Shown: positions 38,373 through 50,800 of the stretch, in pieces | How positions within the stretch are numbered: position 1 is the stretch's first letter | How the letters are laid out: each line of letters begins with the position of its first letter | From: Paracyclopina nana | Lineage: Eukaryota > Arthropoda > Copepoda > Cyclopoida > Cyclopettidae | Assembly (NCBI GenBank): GCA_019096065.1 | Contig: JAGUCH010000001.1 | Span: 7,316,001-7,380,000, forward strand | DNA length: 64,000 bases | Direction: 5' to 3' | Translations under genes and position numbers: made by a program | The notes under the pieces: generated by a model | Database searches by the model: none | The model's input: only the letters and a program-made list of their open reading frames with translations | What the model was told of the DNA's origin: nothing

Positions 38373-39224
38373 GATTTTTCTTCAAGTATTGCAAACCATG
38401 CGTGCAATGACATTTAACAAAAGGTCGCACATCTGTCAAGCCGCACAACAATTTCTCCGTTCAGTCAATTCTGACAAAGTTCTTAGGGTATCAAGGGAAA
38501 ACACTGAACTACCAGAGATAAGTCGTCAGTTGCTGGAAGCGAACTTTACAGTACTGGAAGTTTACCTTTGCAATTCAATGCGGTTTCAAAAAGGAGCCTA
38601 CCTATGGTACGGCACAAATTATCAGAATTAAGCACAAACCAAATAGTTCTTTCATAACTAGTCACATAAATTTGGAATGAGCACTTAACGTGCATTAAAA
38701 AAAGGCGAACCACTTTACGTAAATGGAAACAAAGATTTCTATGACTGTAGATATGCTCTGAAAATCTGAACGAGAGGAAGATGTTGTAACAAAAGCAAAC
38801 TACCATCAAGGCAAATCAATCATTTTTGCTTCACACAGCTCTTCTACTATTGATGCACTCGATCACGATTGCATCTCAAGATGCATTGTAATTAAAGGCA
38901 TTTTTTGTGAAGGGCTACATAATTGCAAGGAATACTGCTATTATAAGTTGCGTGAACAGGCTCTTAAGATTGAGTGGATCAGGTCGTGAAGAAACTTTGA
39001 CATAGAAATGCACCTGGAAAACAATTTCCAGCAAAGTTTTTGGCTCTAAGCCAATCGTGTGAAAAGAAGAGCATCATCCCAAGAAAACGGTTATTTCTTG
39101 TGCGTCTGCAACTAAGTTTACCGTTGACACTCAGTCTACTAGTGCGAACGAGTGAACCGTTGTAATTTCACCTTTTACCTATTTCTTCCAACATGTTGCC
39201 ATTTCAGTTGCCACAAGCTCCAAG

Positions 39225-41011
39225 ATGATCAAGGTTCTACCAAGAGCTGCGGTCTTTGTTGCTTTGTTGGTTGGTCGTTGTACATTGGCAAATGAATGGA
39301 ACGAAGAAAACATTGAGGAGAGTCTTAAGGAATGGTTAGATGTAACTTCCATAGAAAAAACGTGGCAGTCACCGCTACTTGATGGGTGAGAATGATTTTT
39401 GACAACTTTTCCCACTCATGTCATGCCAAAGTTTGAAACATGACAGACTAGGGCGAAATTTCCGTTCGGGGTCAGCAACATGGACCATTTTCTTACCATC
39501 ACGAGCGCCCTCTACAAAATATTCTACACGAATACTAATTAGACGGAGCCTGAAATTGGACTCGTGTTAACGTTTTGGCTTATGTAGGCTAGAAAATGAA
39601 GAGACCTGCTACACTGAAAAAGATATTGCTGGCATCTACCAGTTCGCCAAAACCGCCAAAATTGACGAAAATGACATCGAATCTCGAGCTCCCTTGTCAA
39701 ACCTGGACAAGTCCTCTGGCCAGCTAATTTTCAAAGACAAAAGGCGACTTGAGGCGTCCGACTTCAAGAAAGGACTGGCTAGTGGATTCGGAAAAATAAC
39801 TTTCCATTCCCATCACTATGCCAGCAACGATTCTTTTCTAAGTGGATACTTCCAAAATGGTTGCCTTCAGGGATTGGTTAAAGGCTACGAATTCCTACCT
39901 TTAGATGGGATCGAAAATGATCCCAGTTTTGACGAGCCCGTGGTGAATTCTGTCGCTTTTTATGAGAATGGTCGGCCTGTGGGACCATCGTGGAGAATTG
40001 TATTCAGCCCAGATGGAATAATCCTGGGATACTTCTTTGCAGAACAGCATAACGAGAGGACAAACCCAAACTTCGACTTGGACATTACGTAAGGAGCTTC
40101 TATTCGTAACAGCTTTAGTAAATCCTGTAAGTCTTCTGTTTCATCAATCGACAGGGCTCAAGATGCCATATTTATTTACCCGGATATGGCTACTGCTATC
40201 AAGGGAAGATTTGACAAACGAGGAGCCTTGATCAAAGGCCATCTGGGTCAAATCAAGGGCGAGCGAACAACAATAAATGGATTAAAGGAGGTCAACTTTG
40301 AAAGAACTAGCAATCAAGAGTTAAAGGCTGACATCTCAAGCAAAACACATTTATGCTCAAGACCCTTGTACAGAGACCCATACGAGGCCAAGCTTGTAGA
40401 CGTGAGGAAATCTCAAATTGAAAAAGCAGGGGATGGGGTCTTTTTGATTAAAAATGTACCTGCCAATACTACAGTAGCTTATTTCAATGGAGTTCGGCTG
40501 AGGAAGAATGATGTGTTTTCATGGAATCCATTCCAAAAACCGTCTGTGTATTTGGTTGGATTGTCAGATGAGAAAGGCGAGGATTTGTTCTTGGACATTC
40601 CGGCCCAATATTCTAAATGGGAGAGCTACAAAGCCTCTGCTGGACACAAGGTCAACCACTCTAAAACCCCGAATTCAGCTTACACAGAATGCGATCATCC
40701 AATTTTTGGCAAGATTCTCTGCCTTTATGTTACCGAGGTAAAGTCTCACAATGATCCTGATCCGGAATGCTACTATTTATAAAGATGTTTATTGCTTCTA
40801 GGATTTGCCTGCCGAAACTGAACTCCTTACTCAGTATGAAGTGTCGATGGACAAAGATGGCATGAAAAGTGTGCTGAAGACAGCGCTAGAGATTGGTCAC
40901 CGATACTCAGGGAAATCCAGAAAAGACTTTGCTAGAGAAGTGCGACCTTACCTACAATTAGCGTCGCAGTTTGCAGAAAAAATCAACGTAGAGTCCTTAC
41001 TTTCATTTTAG
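39225..41011 (+). CDS. SETD7-like SET-domain protein with N-terminal signal peptide
   Basis: Exons 39225-39385, 39588-40088, 40155-40737 and 40802-41011 encode 484 residues. The start is a strong signal peptide, MIKVLPRAAVFVALLVG followed by RCTLA, unlike nuclear/cytosolic SETD7. MORN-like repeats at about 70-240 (GFGKITFH, GLVKGYEF, IKGRFDKRGALIKG) precede the SET domain at about 297-425. SET marks are AGDGVFL, YFNGVR, the cofactor-binding GHKVNHS with NH intact, and TQYEV at the last active-site Tyr. The Tyr of SETD7's FYNGVR is Phe here. SETD7 methylates lysines in histone H3K4 and other proteins; a secretory-pathway relative would meet other substrates or be inactive. A C-terminal helical extension follows SET. 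Splicing and family match are clear; the signal peptide is a sequence-based inference. Confidence 0.88.
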
Positions 41012-42157
41012 TGAATCTAACTCATACCAAAGAGAGTCAAAAAAGTTGCATGAATGTTGCGAGAGTGGAATTGTGTTCTGAAATACACATATGCTTCATA
41101 GGTAGACTAACTTTTGGCGTGAAATTGAATTTTGCACCGCCACTTTTATTGTAACCAATTCAACTCAATACGTGACAATGTACGCTAGCTTGAAACGATG
41201 CACTTTAAAAAAATTACTTGTCCTCGTGCTCTTGTGTGTACGTTATGTGTGTGTCATAATTGTTCCGCACTTATGATTTGCGTTTGCACGAATGTGAATT
41301 TCCGACTTTCACCAAATGAAATCAAAGTTTCAAAAAAGGATTAGCTTATTTTTGTACTATATATTTTCGCAATGTGATGTACTTTGGCTGTGGATTAAGC
41401 ATTTAACAATTTGCGATAGTTACCAAGAAGCTATGCTTTTTCTCCGTAGTCGCCTTAAAAGAAGGATAGTGAAGGATAAGCAGAAAATTGCCTTACCCAA
41501 TAATGAAGTCTCGGCACCATAATAATTTCTTAGCCCAAAGGAAATCACATTTTCACAAGCCAATATGACGCACGTTTTGATGCGACCAGAGCGATGCATG
41601 GACTAGATTTTAGCTCCGCTTCTGATTTCGAGATCATCATAGCGTGACAGCAATTTAGCGACCAGAACAGCTATTTGCGTGAGAAAAATCACTGTTGAAT
41701 GAAAAATTCTCTGACCTGCCTCAGTCGCTACTGATGAATAAAACTCAGCTTTGACCAACTCAGCTTCGGATCAATACGCAAAAAAGGAAATTGATAGCCT
41801 CAAAACCTCGACAATTACGCTGCGAAATATTTGCAAACCATGTTATATGTCATCCTGTGCTCAAAATCAAAGTCTTGAAATGTTTCAAAATAATTTCGAG
41901 CATTTTTCTTCAATTTTAACATCTAGTGCTTATCGCGGGCAGATGATCTTATATGGATATTGCAGAAAAGTCGGCTTGTATACGCATGTAGCGTTGCATG
42001 CGATAAGGTCAAGTTTACTATGCAAAGTCATGGCACAAGAATATATATACGTATATAGTACACTTGAGAAGCAGGAGTACTCAAACATGGAAACATACTA
42101 TAGTTGAGCAGTTCGTTGTAAAGTAGTACATGTAGGGGCCGCGTAGCATTATTCTTT

Positions 42158-43198
42158 CTAAGTGGCAAAAGTTATGCCCTTCTCCACATCCGCAATCACA
42201 GCCAAAACTTGAGACTTTGCCGGGTTGAACTTGGTCGGATCCGGAGGGACGACCGAGACCTAAAAATAGACGACCCTCTATAGTAACATGAGCGGCAAGT
42301 TGATTAAAAAAGCGTGGGGGAGAACGCATGCGTACCTGATCATCTGTTTTCTTCCAAGTACTACTATTCGTCATCTCATCTAGGGTTTCTTCAGAGTAGC
42401 ACTGGATTGGGTTATCGTATTGGTTAACGGTAACCTTAAATGAGAGGTTGTTGGAAGAAAACAAGCTGCACAAACTATTGCCAACTAACCTTAGGTTTTC
42501 CCACAGTTGAAAAGTTTAGATTCCGCTGGCCTGGAATACCGACAGTGCTGGCGTGCAGAATGTAATCAATCCCAGTTTCAGGACCGCTCGGACCCTTCTT
42601 GTTTTTGGACTTACCCGATGGCCAAATCTCTTCAAAGTTTGGAACGATAAAGTCACCTCTGGAAAAACAATTTTGGGAGAAAGTGCTTTCCCTGCTGATG
42701 CCAGAACTCGCTTGCTGCTGCTGCAGCACCAATAAAGAAGCGAAAAAGCCTCTGTACAGTGACGTAAGCACGAAATTGTGCAATCATTTGACCAACATTT
42801 GTCGAGGGAATTGCCACTATACTAGCTTCTATTATGTGCAACAGCCAATAAATGCGTGAGTTTGTTCACCTCTCAACCTGAAGGTTTAACGTCATTCCGG
42901 CGTTCTTGACAGTCTGAACCAGTTGCGCATGGCTCATGTCAAACACTTCCTGGCCATTGATGCTGACTAGGAAGTCATGCACCTTCAGACCTCCATACGA
43001 CGCTGGGTACCCAGTCAGAACCTTCTCTACCTAAAATTAGTTCTTCATCATTTCAAAGTTTCATTTTGAATTGCTTTCGGTCTCGTACAATCTTACCTTG
43101 AAAGTCTGGCCTTCATCCTTGCCTCCAATGATCCTAAATCCGAAAGCTTGATTCGCATGCGTCTTCGTCAAGGTTAATTGGTGAATCTGTTTTCCCAT
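42158..43198 (-). CDS. Zasp-like PDZ and ZM-motif protein, LIM-less
   Basis: Minus-strand exons 43097-43198, 42870-43030, 42490-42658, 42336-42434 and 42158-42259 join in frame to 210 residues. The PDZ domain spans residues 4-90: FGFRIIGGKDEG in the carboxylate-loop region and VHDFLVSINGQEV, ending LNLQVERGDFIVP. A ZM motif follows after the third exon (VTVNQYDNPIQCYSEETLDEM). No LIM domains follow; the last exon ends LAVIADVEKGITFAT with a stop, and the next gene downstream is on the other strand. PDZ-ZM proteins of the Zasp/ALP-Enigma group bind alpha-actinin at muscle Z-discs and integrin sites. The short form resembles fly Zasp66/67, which also lack LIM domains. Alternative 3' exons elsewhere cannot be excluded. 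Confidence 0.85.
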
Positions 43199-45919
43199 TT
43201 TCGTGCTACTAGCAGGATAATTGCTTTTATCCTAACTGCAACTACTTCCTACTCATGAATTGGATAGAAGATCGCCTTCGAAAGAAGGTTTGCGCTTCCT
43301 CCGTTCCGTGTTCAGTTCACTTTCACCTCAAAAAGATCTATCTATCTCCTAAGAGTACTACACAGGTATAGGAGCTTCAAATCTTGCTGCAAAACAAAAA
43401 GTAGTAGTATTTCTCGGGAGCTAGGAGAGATCAAGGAGCGACTTGACGGCAGTAATTGATCGATCGATTGGCAGTGCGTTGTTTTGTGTTTGCGTTGGCT
43501 AAAAGACAACACTTCAAATCCCTGTTAATCCACCATTTTAATCCTGTCAGAGGAAGCTCGGTGTTCCTAGTTACGTGAGTTTGCTTAGCGAGCTGATGCT
43601 TTCAGGATTTGTTTCAACCCACAGCTATAAGTTTTTTTAAATGAAGGTGCAGTGTAAAGATCGAACACCGCTAGAGATGAGCTTCATTAAAAGCTAATTC
43701 GAGCCAATTACCTTTGCTAGCAAGAAAGCGACATCTGATCTTCATGCAGCTCTTCTTTAATGAATGTCATACAAAATGTCCACAATACTGCACAGTATTT
43801 GCTTTCGTATCTCTCTGCAAAATTATTGTTCTCTACTGCAACATTCTAGCAAACTATATATCCTACGCGTACACTTAGTACATAGTAGTAGAAGCAGCAT
43901 GCATAGGTGTATCTCAAGAATGCATAGTGAAGTGTTGTCAGCATGCTTTCACCTTTCGCTTTCGAATTTGCTCTTTGAAGTAATGCTTGAGTATTTATAG
44001 CTGTAGCAGTTCCATTTCATTATGACGCGAGAGCCTTGACAAAAAGTAGATTGAGCGATTGACGAGCGCAGGTCGACCTCAAAGGATCACGAGAGCATTT
44101 CTATCTTGTAAAAACTCGCACTGCTTTTGTGAAAAAGAAAATCAACTACCCAATTAGTAGGTAGAAAGGAACTTTTAGTACATTATAGGAACTGTTACTG
44201 ATATTGACCTTGCGCACCTTCAAAAACATCATAAAGACTCAAGGTACTTCACTACAACTAGCCGTACATATTACAATGGGTTTTGATGCATGCAGGTCCC
44301 CAAAAGCTCAGCTTTGCAACATGATCATTGAAAGCATAGCACATTTGGGGAAATTAGAAGTTCATTTCCTCAATATAATTTAGTTTCCAAATGGGCAAAC
44401 TTAGGAAGGCCAGAGAAGGTTACCACCCACTTGTTTGGCTTAGCATATCGATCGGGCGTGCAACTTCAACGAATAAAGATAAAAAAGCCCGATTAAAGAG
44501 CACTCAACTTATTGCAACGCATTACATTCTGTTTCAAAACTGAGGAATTCGGGGTACGCAACAAAGCCATTCCAACTTCTACGATAATCGGAATGGCATT
44601 AAAGCCATTTTCAAATGCTGATAGGATATTTGGGGAGACGAGAATGTTTAGAAAAAGGTATTCGCCAAGGCCTCAATTGTACTTGTCAAGCTCTCGTGAC
44701 AGGAAAAGCTGAGATATCGAGATGTAGCCGACATTCGGTTGCCAGATGAGATTTCTCCATAGAATAAATGGTGATGACAAAATGCTTACCACTCTCCGAT
44801 GTAGACTACGCATAAGAGAAAGTTACCTTGCATTCTTACAGCTGCGTATGAAGTGCAGGATTTCAATTTTTATCATGCGCATTGCCAAGGCAGCTGTCAA
44901 CTTTTTATCAATTGTTAGTCAAAGCTGTCAAGCTGGAAGAGCTAAAAATTGTTCAGAGCAGAATAAGGTATTGAATTATTAGCAAATAAACAAAAGCTAA
45001 AGATGCAAGAGTTAAAAAAAGATGAAAGAGATACTGTTGCCAAGAACGAATTTTACCTTTGTGTGACCATTTTAATGATCTGCAAAGCACTTTTTGGCCT
45101 AGGGAGAGAAAGCAGACGGCAAAAAAAAAATTGCAAAGCAGTTTTGATTTGGATGACTTGCTTCGAGTTTGACACCATATTAAATGACATTTTTTTCGCA
45201 TTCAGGTGTCACAAGCATCTTTGAGCATTCCTACGGGCAAATGTTGTTTATTCATGCCACAAAGATAAAGGCGTACGAATGACGTTATACGGCCAAAAAA
45301 GAGCATAGTATAGCATTCGTTTTGGCAAGGTGCTCATGTTATACTTTAAAAAAAAGTGAAGAGTTTCTCAGGGCTCGGTAAAGCTAAAGAACGCTAGCAT
45401 GCATATAGTGGCCAACAAGAGTCTGAGTTGTAATTTTGCCTTATTGGCTCCATCGACATTGCCTCGATTTTTTTTTGCAAACGCTCGGTCAATCTCAGTC
45501 GTTGCATCGGTGGAGTTGGCAACAAAGACCGTAGATTGGATTGAAGTAGCCTTTGTGAGGAAGGCCATCAATCCATATTATTTTATTTGGTGGCAAAAAA
45601 ACGAGATAATCGCAATCTTAGTGGGCCCTCTAAGGTTAGTTGGAGAAAAACAGGAAGGCGCTGCTGATCTTCAACGCTCGCTCTCGAGGAGCGTAGAGAT
45701 ATCAAAGCTGATAGCAATGAATGTAGGCTTAGCTTTTGATCCAACTCCATCTTTTCCGTTACTCTGCTAGCGAAGAGTCATGCCTACAAGCTCGGTGCAA
45801 CAAGATTTGTTTGGTCTGCAATCACCAAGGTCAACTACACACGAGGTTGCTGTTTGTAGGGTAGTTATTAGTATTGTTGGAACAAATGCATTTATAGCTC
45901 ATCACATATATTGTTCAGA
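43199..45919. other. Intergenic stretch, no gene supported
   Basis: This is the 5' flank of the Zasp-like gene and the 3' flank of RGS7. Open frames at 43764-44000, 44512-44712, 44746-44982 and 45399-45770 carry no motifs or splice partners. Confidence 0.45.
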
Positions 45920-47825
45920 TCATGTAGTGGTTGAGTAGGACGCACTGGACACCATGTGGTTCAACTTGGCACTTGTGAGCTTGGACAGGTTGAAGCTTCT
46001 CGTGTTCTTCTTCTTGGCCCCTTCGAGGAAATCCTTGTAGTAGTTGGAGCGCAGGTATCGCGAATACGAGTCCGAGGTCATCAGGTAGTAGAGATGGGCG
46101 GCTGCCACGTCAAAGGTCCACCGGTCCGGGGCATCCATGTTATTTTTGGTGATATTGTGCGACTTGGAGTCCACGTTGACCAACATTTCAGCGCCCGGAG
46201 CAAGGAACTGCTGCCAGATCCTCTGACATTCCACGGCCACGTCCTTCTGCCCTAGCTTCTTCATCCGCCACACGGCCTCGACAAAGAGCAGGTTTTCCGT
46301 GGCGTACTCCTTTTCCAGAAAGGTTTTGAAGTGCTCATGTCCAACCGGGTCCTTGAGGAGCTCCCAGCAGGAGAAGCCCCACCTTCGCACTCGCCGCTCG
46401 GCCACCTGCTCTCGACTACACTTTTCGAACATCTCCCAGAACTCGGTTGAGTCTGACACCCACGGGTTGGATGGCTCTGTGGGGACAAGGAAGGGGTCGT
46501 ACTCGTGCAGGAGGCTGTAGTGCTCCACATATGTCTCTGCGCACTTGGACACTTTAATTGTGCACTTGTCAATTCGGCCGCGTAAATTGGCGGCAATGGT
46601 GGTTAATCGCTTCTTCAACAAAGCTACGTCTCTGAAGGGAATAAACGAGAGGAAATGGTTAAAGTAACATTATTACCAGCTCATACTCTAGTATATTGAG
46701 GCATTAACTAGGAGCCTTATGGCGTAATGCCGAGTCTAAGCAGACGAAATGACTATTACCTCAGGTCGTCGGCTGCAGGTGGAGTATTTTGCAGCTTGCA
46801 GACTTTCTTGATGTCCAGTTCGGTGGTGTTGATGCAGCCCGGGGGCGGCCGATTGACGTCCCAAAAGGCTCGCTCCTGTGTGTCGAGTATCTTGCGCTCG
46901 TGCTTATCCCGCTTTTTGTCGACCTTGGACTGAGCCTCAGCTTGCATGAATATGTACTCCCACTTTCTGCTAAACATCTTCTGTAGCCGCGCTAGGTTCT
47001 CAGCCTCGTAGTCTGCCAGCTCGAGCCTTGTCTTATTCTGCATGGTCCTCTTACACAAGTAAACGGCATAGTCGGTATTCTCCGGAGCCCAGTTCTTCGA
47101 CGGCCAATAATACGGAGTCTGCAATAATCACATTATATCCCAATCAGCTATTTTTCAATGCCACCGAGGTGGGCTTCGTCAAAGTCCCCTAATTTCATTA
47201 CATATTGGAATACCTAGCATGTTCGACGATACACAGTAGACTATTGCTGATCACTACTATAATCTGTCAAATGCTATAGATCATACCATAGACAACCTTT
47301 AGAGAGCATACCTGAAAACGGTAATACGTATTGTCGTTCTTGACCGCCAGAACGTGGTCGTCAATGGGGAAAAAGTATCCAAAGGAAGCCATTCGATTAG
47401 CCAAACAAAGGGCTTCATTGACATCCGAAAAGTCCATGTTGGCCATCAACCAAGCGACCAAGTCCTGTCCAGTGAACACTGAAGGAATCTTTGTCATAAA
47501 CGTTTTCACAGTCCGGATGGGTACCCCAATCTTGTCATCTTGCATCTTCTCAAGAATTGCCTCTAGCTTATGGAAGACCACCATGTTCGGGTTGTCCTCG
47601 ACACTCACATAAAAGGCCTAGAAATACACATGTACAGCTACAGTAGGTGGCAGCCCAACTTTTCCATACGAGTACCTTAGAGGTGGACAGCAACTCAGAG
47701 TCATCGAAGTTCTCGTTTGGACTCTTGTCTGGACTCTTGTTGGAGGTGACAATTTTTATCTGGTCCTCAGCCAAATTGTTCGACTTATTATGAGTAATCG
47801 CAGTGGATGAAGATGAATGGTTCAT
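45920..47825 (-). CDS. RGS7: R7-family RGS protein (RGS7-like)
   Basis: Minus-strand exons 47676-47825, 47312-47617, 46760-47118 and 45920-46631 give 508 residues with matching phases. Domains in order are DEP (about 58-150: [22 protein letters not shown], ending in DNTYYRFQ), the DHEX helical region ([21 protein letters not shown]), the linker [16 protein letters not shown] (about 275-345, ending [16 protein letters not shown]) and the RGS box (about 360-480: [44 protein letters not shown]). R7 RGS proteins bind G-beta-5 through GGL and a membrane anchor through DEP/DHEX, and accelerate GTP hydrolysis by G-alpha-o in neurons. All domains are intact. The first ATG in frame (MNHSSSSTA) is taken as start; a non-coding 5' exon is likely. 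Confidence 0.95.
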
Positions 47826-50800
47826 TTTGGATTTTGTGCTCACATCTTCAGAGAAACAACGTTAAAAGAATGCCATGAATGCAATTCGGTTTTTTCATCT
47901 CAAGCTACAGCAGCGGCCGCATCTTCACCTTGTCTTCGTTCTCACTCCCGAGGACTTCGAAAAAAGTGAAGGGACACTGCAAGGAGAGCATGAGAAGAAT
48001 TTAACATAAAATTTAGGCCAGTCAACGTATTTTCTCGGTTAAGTCACTCACTCCGATTTACAGGCCACTAAACAAAATAGTATTACAGCACTTTGAATGG
48101 AGATCACCCTCACGTGTTTGTTTTGGCAACTGCTACTCCTTTTCAGCAAGGATGATAGCCCATAAAATACGCAATACGCACACTTACTATAATAGTAAAT
48201 GCTCGTTTTACTCGGGTACTTGGATATTTTATGTCAAGTTCGCACTACTGCATGCTGCTTTCTATTTCAAAATAGAAAGCTTTCCTTTCACAAAGTTTCA
48301 CCCAAGAATAAAAATCATTTATGACACTGAAATGGCCGTCAAAAAGATAATTTTCTTTAGTGCTGCCTCTACCAAAAAAGTATGTAGCAAGCGGCAACTA
48401 AGCGTATTACATGCTTCTTTATACGAGGCATCTTTAACATGCTTTCTTAAAGTGAAGCTCATCAAATGTGTATGATCGGATAAAAGCAATTTTTTGTGAT
48501 GACAAAGGCTGCTAATAAGCAAGGCCGGAATGGCAAGCATGTGGCCTACGGAGAAAGTTGAAACAGCATATTTTGCAAGAGTCACTTATGCCATTCATCA
48601 TCGCAAGATAGTAAATCAAATGGTTCTCGATATTTGTCCGCGACGTCACTGTAACTACTATGTTCAATAGCAGCACATGGAGAAAATCTGCTGTGCTAAG
48701 TTTGCTACATTTGCCAAATAAAAAATATCAGAACAAATCAGAGTCGTTCTGGGTGCAGAAAAGTGAAGTCGCTAAGGAATATCAAGAACACAAGTTTGTT
48801 CTACTATGCAATTCTCTGATAACAAATTTACGTAAGTATTCTTGGCTACAAGAAAAAAGTTACAGAAGCTCACTCATCTTGGCAAGCAATGTTGATTTAC
48901 TTTCTGGTCCTTAGCAACTTGGACTATCATGAGTGGCATTGTTTTACGTACAGTAGACATAACCTGGAAAATTGATGTAAGCATAAGCATTGCTGTAGTA
49001 TCTGTTTTCCCTTCAGCAATAACTAAGGCAATTTTAAAGCATGTTGCAAGGCTTCTGTGCGCAGCTTTTCTTCAACACAGATGCCTGACAGCTCAAGTTC
49101 TGACATAGCTTTTGCTCGAAAAAGGGATGTAGTTAAAAAATCATTGTCGGCTAGGGCTTTACCAAAAATTCGAAACAGAATCTGGCTGAATAAGCAATCC
49201 TAGAATTTTTTGAAAGCTCTGGCTCTTTTAAAGCTATTTCTTGAGCAATTCTGTGTGACAGTTCTGCTAATTGCGGAAAAATGAAGATAATTGGCTTACT
49301 ATTGGGTGCCCAAGTGATGCACAAAAGCTGTTGCTTTGCTTGTGACTCTTTGTGGTGCCATAAAATGGCTGTTCAGCTGATGCTTTCTAAACTCCAAGCT
49401 TTCTTCACAACTACACAGATACAAGTCCAGAAGCACGTAAACCCTTGCCAAAAAGGGGTAACGATCAATGATTACGTTCAAACGCCCTTCCTTTGCTTTT
49501 CTTTGGGTCAAAAATGTCGTTATCGTACGGCTTTGTGAAACTGGTGGCAGCTAGCTGTGAGGCTTGCCGAGATGCCCGAGCGAGAAAACAGGCCCTTTTG
49601 AAGGCTCCTCCTTGTTCAGCTGAGAGGAGCAAAGAGAAAGCCCTGGATTGCTCTCTTCCGCTCACTTTTGAAGCCATGGTGGAAATGCCACCAAAGTCGA
49701 CGAACCAAGTCTCGAACCAGGGGGGTCTCGTAAGTGAGTTCTTGACGCAAGTTTTGCATGCTAAAATCACCAAATCTGTTTGTCTTAGCCTAGGTGGCGC
49801 TAGTAGTTCTTACTACATAGCGCGTGAGCTTAAGTGATGTGTCAGTCATGGAAGCAAGCGGGCTAATCTCACGCGTCTTCAAAAGAGCTCCTAGATAAGT
49901 TCTGTATTTTTTAAAAAAGTATGCAATTTGGGCACTTTTTGATAATTTAAGGCAGGTTATGGAAATTTTTGGAAGTGAAATCCACAGAATTATATTGAAA
50001 TTTTGTCTTGAAGCCTACCACAGCTCAGTCAGACTGTGTGCTATAGTACAGCAGCGACAAGAACTCACCTTATTACTATAGATCATCTTGTCTCGAACCT
50101 TATGTGTAGAGGATAGGCCTTCAAAGTTGTTGCACCTTTGTCCAAAAAAACCCGGAAAGTTACCACGGCAGCCTTTGAACGAGGAGAAAAAATTTGGCTT
50201 AAGGTTGCTTCAACAAGTGTTACAGTGTTGTTGCAAACATAAACTGCGCGCATTGTTACGTACACGGATGAATGTTAATTATTTCCTAATTGACGAATAT
50301 TTATTTTTAATCTGAAGAGCTAGCCAACGCACTGGAGAAGATTTGAGAGGCATTTTTGTAGAAGATTATACTCACCTTAATTGCGAGTCTCTGTAGCTTG
50401 TGATATAACTTTTAAAAAGTAGATGAAGTCCCAGCTGTTGCATTTCGAGCAATGCGATTTATGGATTACAAAACTATTTGCACAATTCGCAAGATTTATC
50501 TGAAATAATGTGATTTAGGGTAAAGATTGACCCCATATGCATGTTTAAAAAAAGCTATGTGCACTCGATTTGATACAAAGTTGGAATTCGCATACTAATT
50601 CGGGAGACGGGATTAGTTTCTCAAAGACGACTGTAACAAAAAAATATAAAATATGAAAACATCTTAAATAACAGAAAATGGTTGGGAGGAATCTTAGCTA
50701 TTTCGCTCAACAAAGGCATTTAGTTTTTTCGAAATATGCGGAAAACATATTTCAATATATTGTACAGTTTCTGTAAGGAATTTTGACCAATGTCCAATGC

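Noticed and set aside
38371..38631. Plus-strand frame starting opposite the signal-peptide exon
   Set aside because: It overlaps the start of a real minus-strand gene antisense and has no recognisable content.
49493..49837. Plus-strand 114-codon frame and a GGTTCGAGAC string on the minus strand near 49715
   Set aside because: The frame has no motif or splice partner. The string resembles a tRNA B box, but no A box or cloverleaf could be formed around it.
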